A stretch of 64,000 nucleotides of DNA, from positions 8,931,547 through 8,995,546 of the forward strand of contig OZ017767.1 in NCBI GenBank assembly GCA_963969345.1, given 5' to 3'. Under the pieces are notes generated by a model, which saw only the letters and a program-made list of their open reading frames with translations, was not told where the DNA came from and ran no database searches. Of this stretch, positions 47,004 to 58,100 are shown piece by piece (within the stretch, counting starts at the first letter, position 1; every line of letters starts with the position of its first letter). Position numbers and translations under genes: made by a program. The stretch is from Turbatrix aceti. Taxonomy: Eukaryota > Nematoda > Chromadorea > Rhabditida > Panagrolaimidae.

Positions 47004-48151
47004 CTGATAGATGAATTTCACTGATGCGCGAGTTGATCGCCCGTCAAGGGAGTTGTCGATGGCAGATGGGTTGCTCGTCTGAGACGATATCGCGTCGTAG
47101 GAGTCTGTAATTGAAAAAATACGTTATTATTTTTTATATTGCAATCTAAATAAATACCCAGCCCGTATTTTTTTTCAAAAAAAAACTCACAAAATCCTAA
47201 AACATCTGAAACACATTATTAAAATTTTCGTTTTTATATTTTTTTTGAAATTTTAATTGCCCCGAAACATACCGAATTGTCCTGAAACTTAGTTACAGCT
47301 TATTTTTTTTTCTATTTTTTTGTAACAACAAAACAAAACTTACGGCAATAATACCTAAAAGCGACAAAAATTAGACGACAAGCGCGCTTCGGACAAAACT
47401 ACAAAGTAGGTATAGAAGGGTTTTGGCAACCCATTTCACCATATTTCTCACAAAAGTTTAATAACATCAAATGACAACTACAAAATAACAATAAAAAAGC
47501 CAAATTCATAGATATTCAAGGGTTTGTAAACCCGTCACCTCCAAAAAGATAGTAATTTATTAACAAAGAAACCACATTCACCCATTTTGCCAAAACAAAC
47601 TCACAGAAATCTGAAAACATGATTCTAATCCCGTTTTTTTGCAAAATAAATAAATCACGGCTAAAAAACTTACTGCCAAGCACGTTGATTTCGAGGTCCC
47701 CTTCATTGCAGTCGGTTTACCTAAAAACAGAAGATTTAGTTGGGTTTCCAAGTTTTTCTTCAAACTTGCATTAAATTCGGAGAGAACCAGATTTTGACGT
47801 CATCTGAAACTTTGGGTGAAAACAATAACGAAGCCCAAAAATTAGTATGCCCTCAATTTCATGCCAACTGCCTTTCAACCAATTTTTTTCCCTTTTCTGC
47901 GATTGTGAAACCGATCTTGGCCCCCCTCTGTCGCTGCGCAATCCTACCTAACAAATCGCAAGTACTCACCACACAACCGCAAAAAAGGTCAAAAACCGAG
48001 TGAAACTTGGTTGGTTATCAAAAAAATCGTCTTTATACCCCAAAACTTTGAAAAGTTAAAAAACTTACATTGGTAGCATCATAACATCGATGTTAGCATT
48101 GAGAAAGTTGCCCATGAATTGCAATCGCTTGGAGGACGTCGCCGGAGGAAT
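47004..48151 (-). CDS. Partial gene of unknown function, two supported exons
   Basis: Exon 48069-48151 (IPPATSSKRLQFMGNFLNAN, then IDVMMLP) has a TTTCAG acceptor and a GTAAGT donor and is open in only that frame. Exon 47004-47104 (SYDAISSQTSNPSAIDNSLD, then GRSTRASVKFIYQ) has TTACAG and GTCGGT sites. Between them several phase-compatible tiny exons are possible: 15 nt at 47191-47205, 6 nt at 47605-47610, and a segment near 47690-47730 that reads CNEGDLEINVLG but has a TAA at its 5' edge. I cannot close the model. No signal peptide or domain is recognised. First and last exons were not found. Confidence 0.4.
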
Positions 48152-49648
48152 CTGAAACAAAAAACAAATAAATTAACGCCAAAAAACATCAATTAGAACA
48201 CGCCCGAGAAAAAAAAGAACATAGAAAAAAAACAAAGTTCGACTGATCAACCCGAGCGCAGCGAAGTAACATTCGCGTTGAGACTCCTCAACAATCGAAA
48301 AGTCGCAGAATGCGCAAGTCGTAAAATTAATTTGACGAAATTAATTTGAAAATTCCAAAACATTGGTTTTTGAATATATATTTTTATGTTTTCAATGTTG
48401 ACAAAATAGAATCGATTATTGTCTTTCAAATAGTCCTACTCGCGTTTTACAAAATTTTTATTTTTGACAAAATTCAAGGAGGTGTACTAGAAAAATCATT
48501 ACTCGCCCGAAAATAAAGCTAAATACCCAGTTCAAAGTGATTTCAAAGCACAACTAAATTCTCTATCTGGTAAAAATATGAAATTCTGTCATTATTACTT
48601 CAAAGTTACCGTAAAATTGAAATTTCCGACAACATTCTGATAATCGGAACGTTTTCGGAACTTTTTCGAAGCGTAATCCAAAAACTAAAATCAGCATCGC
48701 ATTCTACAGTATCTTTTACATCTGGAGTGATTGTTTCAGGATTTTATCTTTTTTCCGCGCGCCAGTGCAAATTTTCTTCTAAACCCCACTTTTTTTGATG
48801 AACGAACTCCAAAATTTTTCAAAGTAGGGTTTGGCAAAAAAATCGGCATGGGGCGCATTTATACCGAATTTTTACGAATAAATAGGACCTGGGGTAGAAA
48901 TGAACGCAGAATCCAATGGCGTACTCAGTTTTTTGATCAAAGTTCTAAAAACTTCCGAAAACCTAAATTTTTTTAGAAAATTTTTTTGGAAACGTTTTTT
49001 CCGACATTTCTAAGTTGACATGGTATACTTTTTTGTAAAAAATAAGTTAGTGAATTTTGTTGGGCTTCAGAATTGCTTTTAATTTTGTTTCCAGCTCGTT
49101 TTATTCGCATGCAGTGATTTTTCTACCACACCTCCTTCAATTTTGATAATTTTGACGAAATCAAAAAAATCATACGTGCCATTTGAAAGTACACATTTTA
49201 CTTATCATGTACCAAAATTTTTGAAAACAAAACTCAATTATTGATCGAGTTGTGATTTTTTATTTAAAATGTCCTCGAATTCAGCAGTTTTCGAACTCGA
49301 TAAGCTTTTATGCACATATCGACAGGAATGAACGATTATCATTTTTTGAATTGCAATTTATAGTTTCAACGACGGTTTGAAAACAGAGGGTAACAAAACA
49401 AAAAACACGAATTCTCATTTTAAGGGCATGTTTCCTTGATTATCCTTATCTGTGGATTAGATTATCTGTATATCTGTACATTTAACAGTTAAGCTTTTTA
49501 CTCTGTACATTTTACATAACTCCCGTTTTAATATGTACAGAGCCTGTAAACGGTCGGTTAAATGTGCAGAGTCTGTAAACCGTGTGTAAAATGTGCAGAC
49601 TCTGTAAATTTACATTTAACAGACCTTGTTTAGCACTATAGTGCAAAA
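48152..49648. other. AT-rich sequence with repeats, no supported gene
   Basis: Open frames here are short. One minus-strand stretch (48247-48310) encodes the repeat-like HSATFRLLRSLNANVTSLRS, which looks like dispersed repetitive DNA rather than a gene. Confidence 0.5.
49440..49640. repeat. GTGCAGAGTCTGTAAA-type repeat
   Basis: Several copies of CTGTACATTT, TGCAGAGTCTGTAAA and TGCAGACTCTGTAAA lie directly left of the CAGCGGA fold-back element. Related units are at 46480-46640. Confidence 0.65.
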
Positions 49649-50762
49649 CTCAGCGAAGAAAAATACAGCGAAGGAAAATTCAGCGGAGCAACTCTCAGCG
49701 GGCCCAAACTATGCGCAACTGTACTTTTCAGCGGAGTGATAATTCAGCGGAGTTAGCAATTCAGCGGACTAGTGATCAACAGGAAGGGCGCGCGTGCGCA
49801 CTGAGCGGTCTCAAAGCGATAATTTTGGTATTTTTGATTTTTGATAATAATTTTCGTTGCGGGAACACCAAAAATTTGTTTTTTTGACTTTTTAGGCTGT
49901 TTGCATCCCTTTTTGGTCGTGTTTTCTCGTTTTTCGATCTTCTTTACCGTTTTTTTCGCTTTTTGTTGCTTTCTTCGGTGTTTAGTGATTAATAGGAAGG
50001 TTCAAACAATGAACTGCACCTGCTTTGTGCTTTTTGGACATTGTACACGTATATCGAATGAACTAAAAACACAATAAAATCCTGACTTGGTTTACACTGG
50101 ATGCATCCTTTATCCCAAAATTCCAAAATGCTTGTTTCCGAAGTTTATCTTCGAAACGCGATGGAAAGCACGGATATAGATTTTATCCAATCCGTGGTCA
50201 CAGATTTAAATTTTTTTTTATCCGGTTTACAGCAAGTGTTAAGCTTTTATTTTGTTTTTGGCAGATTCAGTACCCGTGTATGACATTTTAAAAGTACAAA
50301 CAGGTACCTTCTCGTGTCTTCACCTTCCTATTGATCACGAAACACCGAAAAAAAGCAACAAAAAGCGAAAAAAACGATTTAAAAAAATAAAAAACGAAAA
50401 AACACGATCGAACGGTGCAAAAAGTCAAAAATTCAAATTCTGATGCTCCTACAACGAAAGTTATAATCTAAAATGAAAAATAAAAATAAAAATGCGCACG
50501 CGGTACTCTTGCAACGAAAATCTGAGATTTCGCTTCGAGACCACTCAGCCCCCCCCCCTAATTGTGTTCTCAAAATTAGCGCTGAAAAAAACACCCGCTT
50601 AATTATTATCCGCTCAGTTATCAATGACGCTCACTTTTCTTACGCTGAAATAATCTACGCTGAATTCGTCTTCCGCTTATTTTTACTCCGCTGAAATGTC
50701 TGTTGCGCTGTATTTTGCTCCGCTGAAAAGTACACTGTGCTGAAAAATGCATTACGCTGAAT
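49649..50762. mobile_element. Fold-back element with CAGCGGAG-repeat ends
   Basis: The left arm (about 49649-50003) starts with seven CAGCG(A/G)-type units spaced 12-20 bases apart. It then has GAGCGGTCTCAAAGCG, TTTTCGTTGC, GACTTTTT, TCGCTTTTTGTTGCTTT and GTGATTAATAGGAAGG. The right arm (about 50318-50762) carries the same blocks in reverse-complement order, ending in CCGCTGAAAAGTAC and TACGCTGAATCG. The arms differ by several indels, so this copy is older than the 35-kb palindrome. The central 310 bp encodes no transposase. It is a non-autonomous fold-back transposon of unrecognised family. Confidence 0.8.
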
Positions 50763-51063
50763 CGACCTAGAGCCGTTACGTTCGAATTTTACGTTCACTC
50801 TTGGACGGATTTGTCGATTACGATTATTTATTACTTTCTTCTTTACATTTTTTGTTGTACTCTTTTGTGACCATTTTTTCATTTTTTTCTGCCAGAAAAG
50901 CTGTAGCGCTGTCAAAATGCCAAACCACAACCACGTCTCCCATGTGACAACGACTTTTTTCACTTGAACCAGAAAATTTCAAGTAAAACATATTTTTTTA
51001 GAACGTTTTTTAAATAAAAAATGCACAAAATAACAAAAACAATACAAAAAAAATTTATTTGTT
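50763..51063. other. AT-rich spacer
   Basis: About 300 bp with no supported feature. Confidence 0.5.
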
Positions 51064-51071
51064 ATTTATTC
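51064..51071 (-). terminator. Polyadenylation signal for the small secreted peptide gene
   Basis: The minus strand reads GAATAAATAA about 60 bases after the stop codon. Confidence 0.5.
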
Positions 51072-51130
51072 GTTACAAAATTCACACCTACAACATAAAA
51101 ATCAGAATCCTATAATTTCTCATTCTGCCA

Positions 51131-51337
51131 TCATTTTCCACCAGATGCTTGGTTTCCAGGCTTGCTTCCAGGTCCCGTAGGAACACGAAGAGTCCGGAAG
51201 GGGCCTCCTGGAGCATTGAGAATACTGTGACCAGCCGCAGCGCCAGAAGCTTGATCACCCTCGGATTGGGGTTGAGGGAAGGCTGATGCGCTGAGGAACA
51301 GGGCAAGGAAGAGGAAAATCAGGGTCGAGAATCTCAT
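51131..51337 (-). CDS. Small secreted peptide precursor, 68 aa
   Basis: A single exon. The ATG lies one base after TTTATTTAG, an acceptor-like site that fits trans-splicing or a 5' UTR intron. The signal peptide (STLIFLFLALFLSASA) is followed by about 48 residues rich in Gly, Pro, Ser and Ala, including GGPFRTLRVPTGPGSKPG. There are no Cys and no dibasic cleavage sites, so a conventional neuropeptide precursor is not obvious. It could be a small secreted hypodermal or antimicrobial-type peptide. The short length, clean signal peptide and polyadenylation signal support a real gene. The family is unknown. Confidence 0.7.
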   Translation of the reverse strand: MRFSTLIFLFLALFLSASAFPQPQSEGDQASGAAAGHSILNAPGGPFRTLRVPTGPGSKPGNQASGGK

Positions 51338-54300
51338 ACTAAATAAAAAAAGTTACAATTGATAAAAAGACACAAAAACGATGAATGAAAAAGTAAAAAT
51401 ATGGGGTTTATAAAGGGCAAATTGATGTTTGTAGACATTGTTGTTAGTGAATGAAATTGTGAGATGCACTATGGTATCATTTATCAATGCACCTGACAGG
51501 TGAAGGTCTTTTTGTGAAAAAAAATGTTGCTGATGTGATTTTATTTGTTTGCTGAAAATTTTTTTTTATTGCAATTTATTTTATTTATTCATTCATTTTT
51601 ACGTGCAAAAAACATGTCATACACAAAAAAATTAAATATTATTCTTAAAAAAAACTTTTTTGATCCCATGTGATTTACACGTGTATTTCGACATTCTACA
51701 CGTCTTCCCTTTCGTCTGGCTGACTTCATGACAGATTTTGGTTCACTTTCGGGCCAGTCCATCTTCGCAGCCAAACTTTTATTGTCAATGGGAGAAAGAA
51801 AAAGTGAAAAGAGGACCATTGTTCTATACACATATTTTTTCCCAGTCTCAGTCCATGGAAGTCGAGTGGAGAAAAAAAGGGCATGTGAGAGAAAAGAGAA
51901 AAGATTGACAAGTGAGAAAAATATCTTCCAAAAAGTTAGAGTTGACGAAGTTACGATGCCATCCGTGGTATGGTGTGCTCTGCTCTTTTGACCGTGCAGA
52001 AGATTGCCGCGTTAGTCGATGGATGGATGGCATATAGCCTTTGTCTTCGGGCTTCTTTTTTCCCATTCTTTTTTTTTGTCGACAGCTGGTTTGGAAGAAT
52101 GACGCTGGATTCGTCGCAGAAGTCACGTCATGCTGAGAATCTTTCTTTTTTTTGAATTATTTAACAAAATTTCCGGGGCAATTTTTTTTGAAAAAAGTTT
52201 GATTTTCAAAAAACTTGCAAAACTTGCACAAAAAAGTTTGTATTTACATTATTTAAAATCCAGAAAGTTGTTTTTGGGTACTTTTTTTCTGCTTACGATT
52301 TTATTGTTTGCCTTGCACTTTGTTTTGCCATCTCCCACCCCCTAAAAAAAAGAATGGCACGTAACCAAATCCAACCTAATTCATCCCAGAGTACGTTGTT
52401 TCTACTTTGTTGGATGGCATGTCAGTCAGTTACTTACGTACTCGCAACAAGGGAGAATATCAGGTGGATAATGGATGCCACTTCCTTTTATTTACTATAT
52501 TTTTTTGTTTTTGAATGAAACTGAAAAAAAAAAAGTTTTGCAAATGTATCAAAAATAAAAAAAAACTATTATACAAAAAATATTTTTTTTCAAGAAGTTG
52601 CCGGCAACGTGCAAAACAGTATTTTGCTTTGTTGATCGTAAATTTTATCGTAAATCAAAAAATATACTTTTTTTTTGCATAAACAAAAAAAAATTTGTGC
52701 TCAAATTTTTTATTAAAAAAAATCAAAAAATAAACTTTTTGTAATTAACATAAAAAATTTTGTGCGGATGCAGGGGCTCAAAATATTTAAAAAAATATAA
52801 TGAAAATTAATTTTACATTGTAAAAAAATTATTTAGGAACAACATTTTTTTTGCATGCATGTTTTTTGATTTGAATTGTAACAAATGTCATTTTTTGGTT
52901 TGCGTGACGTCAAATTTTCCAGGAATTGTTTTTCTGTCGTAAAATGATCCAAATTGGCTTAAAGAACGGCTTATTTGTTTGTAACCGTAAAAAATCAAAA
53001 AACAAATTTTTGAACAATCTTTGACCAAATTAAAAAATGCTCAATCAGAAATTTTTGTTCCCATTATTTTTTTTTCACAACTTCCCGTCTGAGAATTTTA
53101 TTTCAAAATTCAAAATATGCGATCAAAACACAAAAACACGAAATCTGTGCTCTCACACGAATGCACTCCCTTATTTTCCATAATTTCTCCGTTGCAATAA
53201 TTAATTACCCCCTTTATGCGCTCCGATGCCCTTCTTCTTTGCCTCCCCTGGCAACTCTACGTAATTCTGTCCTCGGTTCCACTTCTATGAGATTCTGACA
53301 AAATTGCCAGTACTTATACAAAATAATATGTAATTTTTTGTTCACTTGTTCACGGACGAGTAAAAACTCATATAATTTTTTTTGCTCTGAAGACTGCAAT
53401 TAGTTGAAGTTTTTTTGAGTCCACTTTTTTTAACCTAAAAAGTATAATACTTTTTTTATATTTTTTTTGTTTTAGGTTTTTTACGGTCCGGTCGTGCCCA
53501 AAACCAAAGAGGAGTCAGTTTAGCTTTTTTTGTTCTTTTACATACATACTTTCCTTTTCTTTTCCTGTCTTTCTGGGCCACTTTTTCCCACGAACGTCTA
53601 GTCTAGCCTAGGCCCTATAGGGCCGACGGTGCTGTCTGCCTGGCGGGTAAGCTACACAGCTTGAGCGTTTGTAGCGTTATCAGCTTCGTCTTCGCCTTCT
53701 TCTTCTCCTTTTCCCCCTCCCTTTTAACTTGGTCATGTCCTGACTGGTTTTTCTTGCCTCCTTCAACTCCTTCTTCTCCTAGGGCATCCGACGACGACGA
53801 CGACGACGACGACAACGACCGACTAACGGCACACGGCGCAACCAACCCCGCCCTAGGGGGGGGGGGTGCAGCAACAGCCAACTTGCCAGAAAGCGACCAC
53901 GACTTGACTACTGCTGCCCATGCTGCATGTATGGTTCTGAGCCTTATGCCATCCTCCTTCCTCCTCCTGCATGCATGCCTGCAGGGCTTTCTCCTGTGCT
54001 TTATTTTTTTTCTTACACTTTTTTCTGGTTTTCACTTTTTTCAGATTTTTTTGTTTTTTCAAATGATTTTTTTCTTATGTTAGATTTTGGTCCAAATTAA
54101 AAATATTAGAAATTTATTTTTCACCGAATTTTTTTTCGTTTTAGAACCAATTTTTCGAATCAAACATTTTTTTCTGAAAATTTCTACAAAATTATTTTTA
54201 TGACAGAACAATTTTTTTTGGACCAAAATGCACTAAAAATATTTTCTATTTATAATTTGTGTGTCAAAAAAATTTTAAAAAATTATTTTGATGATTGTTT

Positions 54301-55114
54301 TTTTTTCTTGGCCAAATTTTTTTTGTTAAGGTTAACACTTTTTTTGACTAATTTTGAAATTTTAACACAATTTTTATTGATATTACTATTTTTCTTCAAT
54401 TTTTGCCATTTTAGCCCTCAAAAAATTTTTTGTGCTCCCATCGATCTCCCAACCAGAGTTACGCCACTTGGTTCTTCTTGACATCTCTATGTGTCCTTTT
54501 GACTCTTTTTTCCAGTAACTCTTCTCTTCCGGGCGACCATCAGCTCGCTTGGTCTGGAGTCAAATACAATTTGGTTTTTTTTGGTGCTGGCTATATTTAT
54601 CCCCTCCGAGTTGTCCTGTCCTGAGTCTCGAGGTTGTTTGAAAAATCGAATTTTAATTGATCTTTCAAAGTTTGTTCGTGCTTTGGTGGATATTTTTAGA
54701 CCAGTGTAAACTCGAAGGGTACGAAACAAAAAAAAATTATATTTAAGCTCAATAATTCATTAGCAAATATGTTTACCGACAACTTCTGGCTGCCTTTGTT
54801 ATCTTGGCTTTGATCTATCCGCCACCTGTTCAAACGCGGATTACTGAATATTTATTTATGTGAACAGAAATTATTTATTTACTATTACAATTTTTTTGTG
54901 AGCCACACCAACTTATTAAAAAAAAAAAGACGCCGAGAAGAAGAAGAGACAGACATCATTGACGTTAAAAAAACGAACGAACGAAGAACGAGAAGGGGTG
55001 GCCGAGCAAACAAAAAGTAATTAGATGAACTGATTGATCACACAAATCACACATATACACCTACCTTTATATGCATGATTTTGTCGATGTATCGTCGTAT
55101 TTATCTAACTACGA
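51338..55114. other. Long AT-rich intergenic region
   Basis: About 3.8 kb with poly-T and poly-A runs. Open frames at 51726-52155, 53214-53399, 53661-54083 and 54200-54729 are low-information. An ACG triplet run lies at 53790-53820, and a G10-type run near 53855. No gene is supported. Confidence 0.55.
53790..53820. repeat. ACG/CGA trinucleotide microsatellite
   Basis: About nine perfect repeats of the triplet, then an interrupted tail. Confidence 0.9.
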
Positions 55115-58100
55115 ATGGCATCAATATTTTTACGTCGTCAACAACAACAACTTTGGCTACATATTATCCTTACAGTAGTTGTACTTGCGGTTATTTGTTT
55201 TGATTTTTGTACACCAAAGTGAGTTTAAAATTCATTTTTCGCGCCAAAAAGAAAATTTTTGTTGTGAAACCTGTGTTTAAAAAAATTTCGTGGCAAGACC
55301 TTGAAAATTTTCTTTGTAGGATCCAATAGAAATCTAAATATAGACAGACACCCCGAAAATTTACACAAAAAAAAAAAAAGTTTTCGCGTCAGGACCGAGC
55401 TTTTTGTTCTTTATCGACTCTTTTCCAGCTGTTTTTTTGCAAAATGTACTTTTACATTCCTTTTTTTGCAGTCGATTTCTTTCCCTAGCAACGAAAGTAA
55501 TTTTTGAAGGGCAAGGTCGTAGGTCCTGAAGATGAGGCTTTGACAATGCCGTCGCCGTCGTTGGTCTTCTTCGGTGTTCCGTAGAACGAATTTTTTTGTT
55601 CAATTTTTCTTCAATACACAAGAATTTTTTTTACGATGACGTGCCGCTTTAGTTGTTGTTTTGCAAGAAAAAAAGAAGTATGTATGGGCAAAGATGTTCA
55701 TCTAGGGTATTGATTCAATTTTTCTTCAAAGAAAAAATTTTCGCACATTTATATATGTAGTACGAGCGAAAACAAGAAGTTTGAGGTCACTGACTGACTT
55801 GACTCAATACTCACTTGCCGTTGCTGCTGCTGCTCTTTTTTCCTTCCTGCTTCATCATCATCATCTTCATCTTCAGCATCGACGGCGTCATAGATTGTTC
55901 GGTGCTTTGAACTTTCTTCTTTTGTTCGTTTGTTCATTCGTTCGTTTGACTCGGCTTAGCTAAGCTTGGCAGAAGAGCATCCTGCTGTTGCCCAGGATGC
56001 GCCCCCAGGATGCCTTGTTGGTACATATACATAAATACGTTCATAAATGTAGTACGTCAGCCACTTATGACTACGGCATTTATACTAAGGAGCTACATAC
56101 TACCATGTGCTACATAGGTTCAGTTATGTAGGCATCAGATGAAATCAAAGTGACCAACTAATATTTAGCAGCGCAACTGGAAGTCTCATGCCGCCGTGCC
56201 GTGGCATGACATGACGTAACAGGAGGCTATTGAAGTTAAGAGCACAAAAATCCTAATTGTATCCCAAATAGAAACAAATTTTGTATTTTTGAACAAAAAA
56301 CGCTATTTTGTATTTTATCGTTTCCAAAGAACTATCTAAAAAGTCATGTGAACACTGAATTTATTTATTTGTTTATTTATTAATCATCCATTTGAGTGCA
56401 TCTAATCCGACATGCTCTTTAGAAAAAAAATTTTTCCCGGAGTAAGCTCGCTGTGATATTTGTTAAGCAGAGTTTAAAAGTGACAGGGGTTGTCAGAAAA
56501 CCATAAATCGTGTTGTGGTTCAAATTTTTTGTTTCTATTTTCTGGCACATTTTTCATGTATGTTGCGAAAACACGAGTTGAGAGCTCACATTTTTGTTCA
56601 AAATCAACATTTCATCTCAGATTTCTCTGTGTGATGACGCTCGATGAAGGAGGCTAATTAGGATCATTTTGCAACAAGATATCAAATCCTCTTCAAGTTG
56701 TCTGTCATGTTGCAAAATCGGGAAATGTCGAAGAGAGGGACAGGAAGTCGTCGTCCAAGATGCCAGAATTTTTCTGTCGTACATACAAAATTTTTTTTTG
56801 TGTTTCAATAAAAATTTTATCGGGTTTTATCTTGGAGAAACAAAATATCTGGGCACGAAATCTGGATTCTATACACATAGTACTGCCTGTAGATGTATGT
56901 ACATGGTTGCGTGACGTGAAAGAAATCCCCGCTAGATAGATAGTAGCCCGGGCAGTCCATTCGGCCCCGTTGGCCTGTCTGGAATGCACAAAAAAAGACC
57001 GGAGTTGGCTGGCTTTTATCGTATTACTACTAAATACTACTATACAACGTGTACATGACAGAACAAAATGCCTTCTTCCTTTTTTTTCTATTCTGCAAGC
57101 TTTCTTCTTCATTTTTTTTCGGGCCTGGACCAAAAAGAAAAAAAAAGAATGCAGGCCAAAACGATTCATGATGCTTCGCTGATTTGAGAGACGGTCCCGA
57201 GGGGAATGACTCTAGACACCCGACAATATTTTAGGGCCGATGTAAAGGATGGAATGAGGAAAGGGGAGTTTTTGATACAGATGGGGAGAAGACGGCGGCG
57301 GCGGAGAAGGAAGAGCTAGACAAACGGCCTAATGCATGTTAGAAACAATATATCACTTAGCAGACAGCGCGGGCGAGGGAGTGATGCAAGTGATGAAATG
57401 GATGCCCTAACCGGCACTCGCGGTAGTGGATGGGTACTTTGCAAAATTGAGATTCCAAGATGAATTTTACCACTTTAGCAAAAAAACATTGTAATTTGCA
57501 ATTTTTGGGGTCACAGACAACAAATCTAACGAACTGTTGCAAAAAAAACGATTCCTGCCACGAAAACTTTGAAAATTCAAAAATGAAAGTTTTGATTATC
57601 AACGTTTCGGGACATAATGCCAAAAATTCTCCAGAATCGAGTTTGTTTGGCAATACGTCCTCAACAACTTTCGTTGTTTTTTCACCTGCGTGCGCATCGG
57701 CGCCAAATGAACAATTCAAAATTCTTTCGGTGAAAAATGCATATTTCATGAAAATTGGCGCCAAAGTTGCACTTTAGTAATATTTTGATCTCTCTGAACT
57801 CTTTCCAGAAAATCCTATATCCGCAAAAACTCCCGACACATCAGACGACTGTCCAAACTCTACGACTGGGAAGTAAGCGACGATGGCTCGTATCGGCCGG
57901 TTTTGCCGTCCAAAGGTCGTTCAGCTCGATCATCTCCGACGTACGACCTGGAAGAGGCCAAGCTCGCCAAGGACTGCGCAAATGACTCTTTCATCCTCGA
58001 GACGACGCTCAAAAAGTACAATCGACACAAGATCCCCGGCCACGGGGGTCCAGTCAACGTTGAGGTCGAGGTTTGGGTGCAGGAGATCACGACGATCAGT

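Noticed and set aside
53661..54083. 140-aa open frame with hydrophobic stretches
   Set aside because: It arises from pyrimidine-rich and ACG-repeat sequence, and no splice-consistent gene could be built. The true channel signal exon is at 55115.
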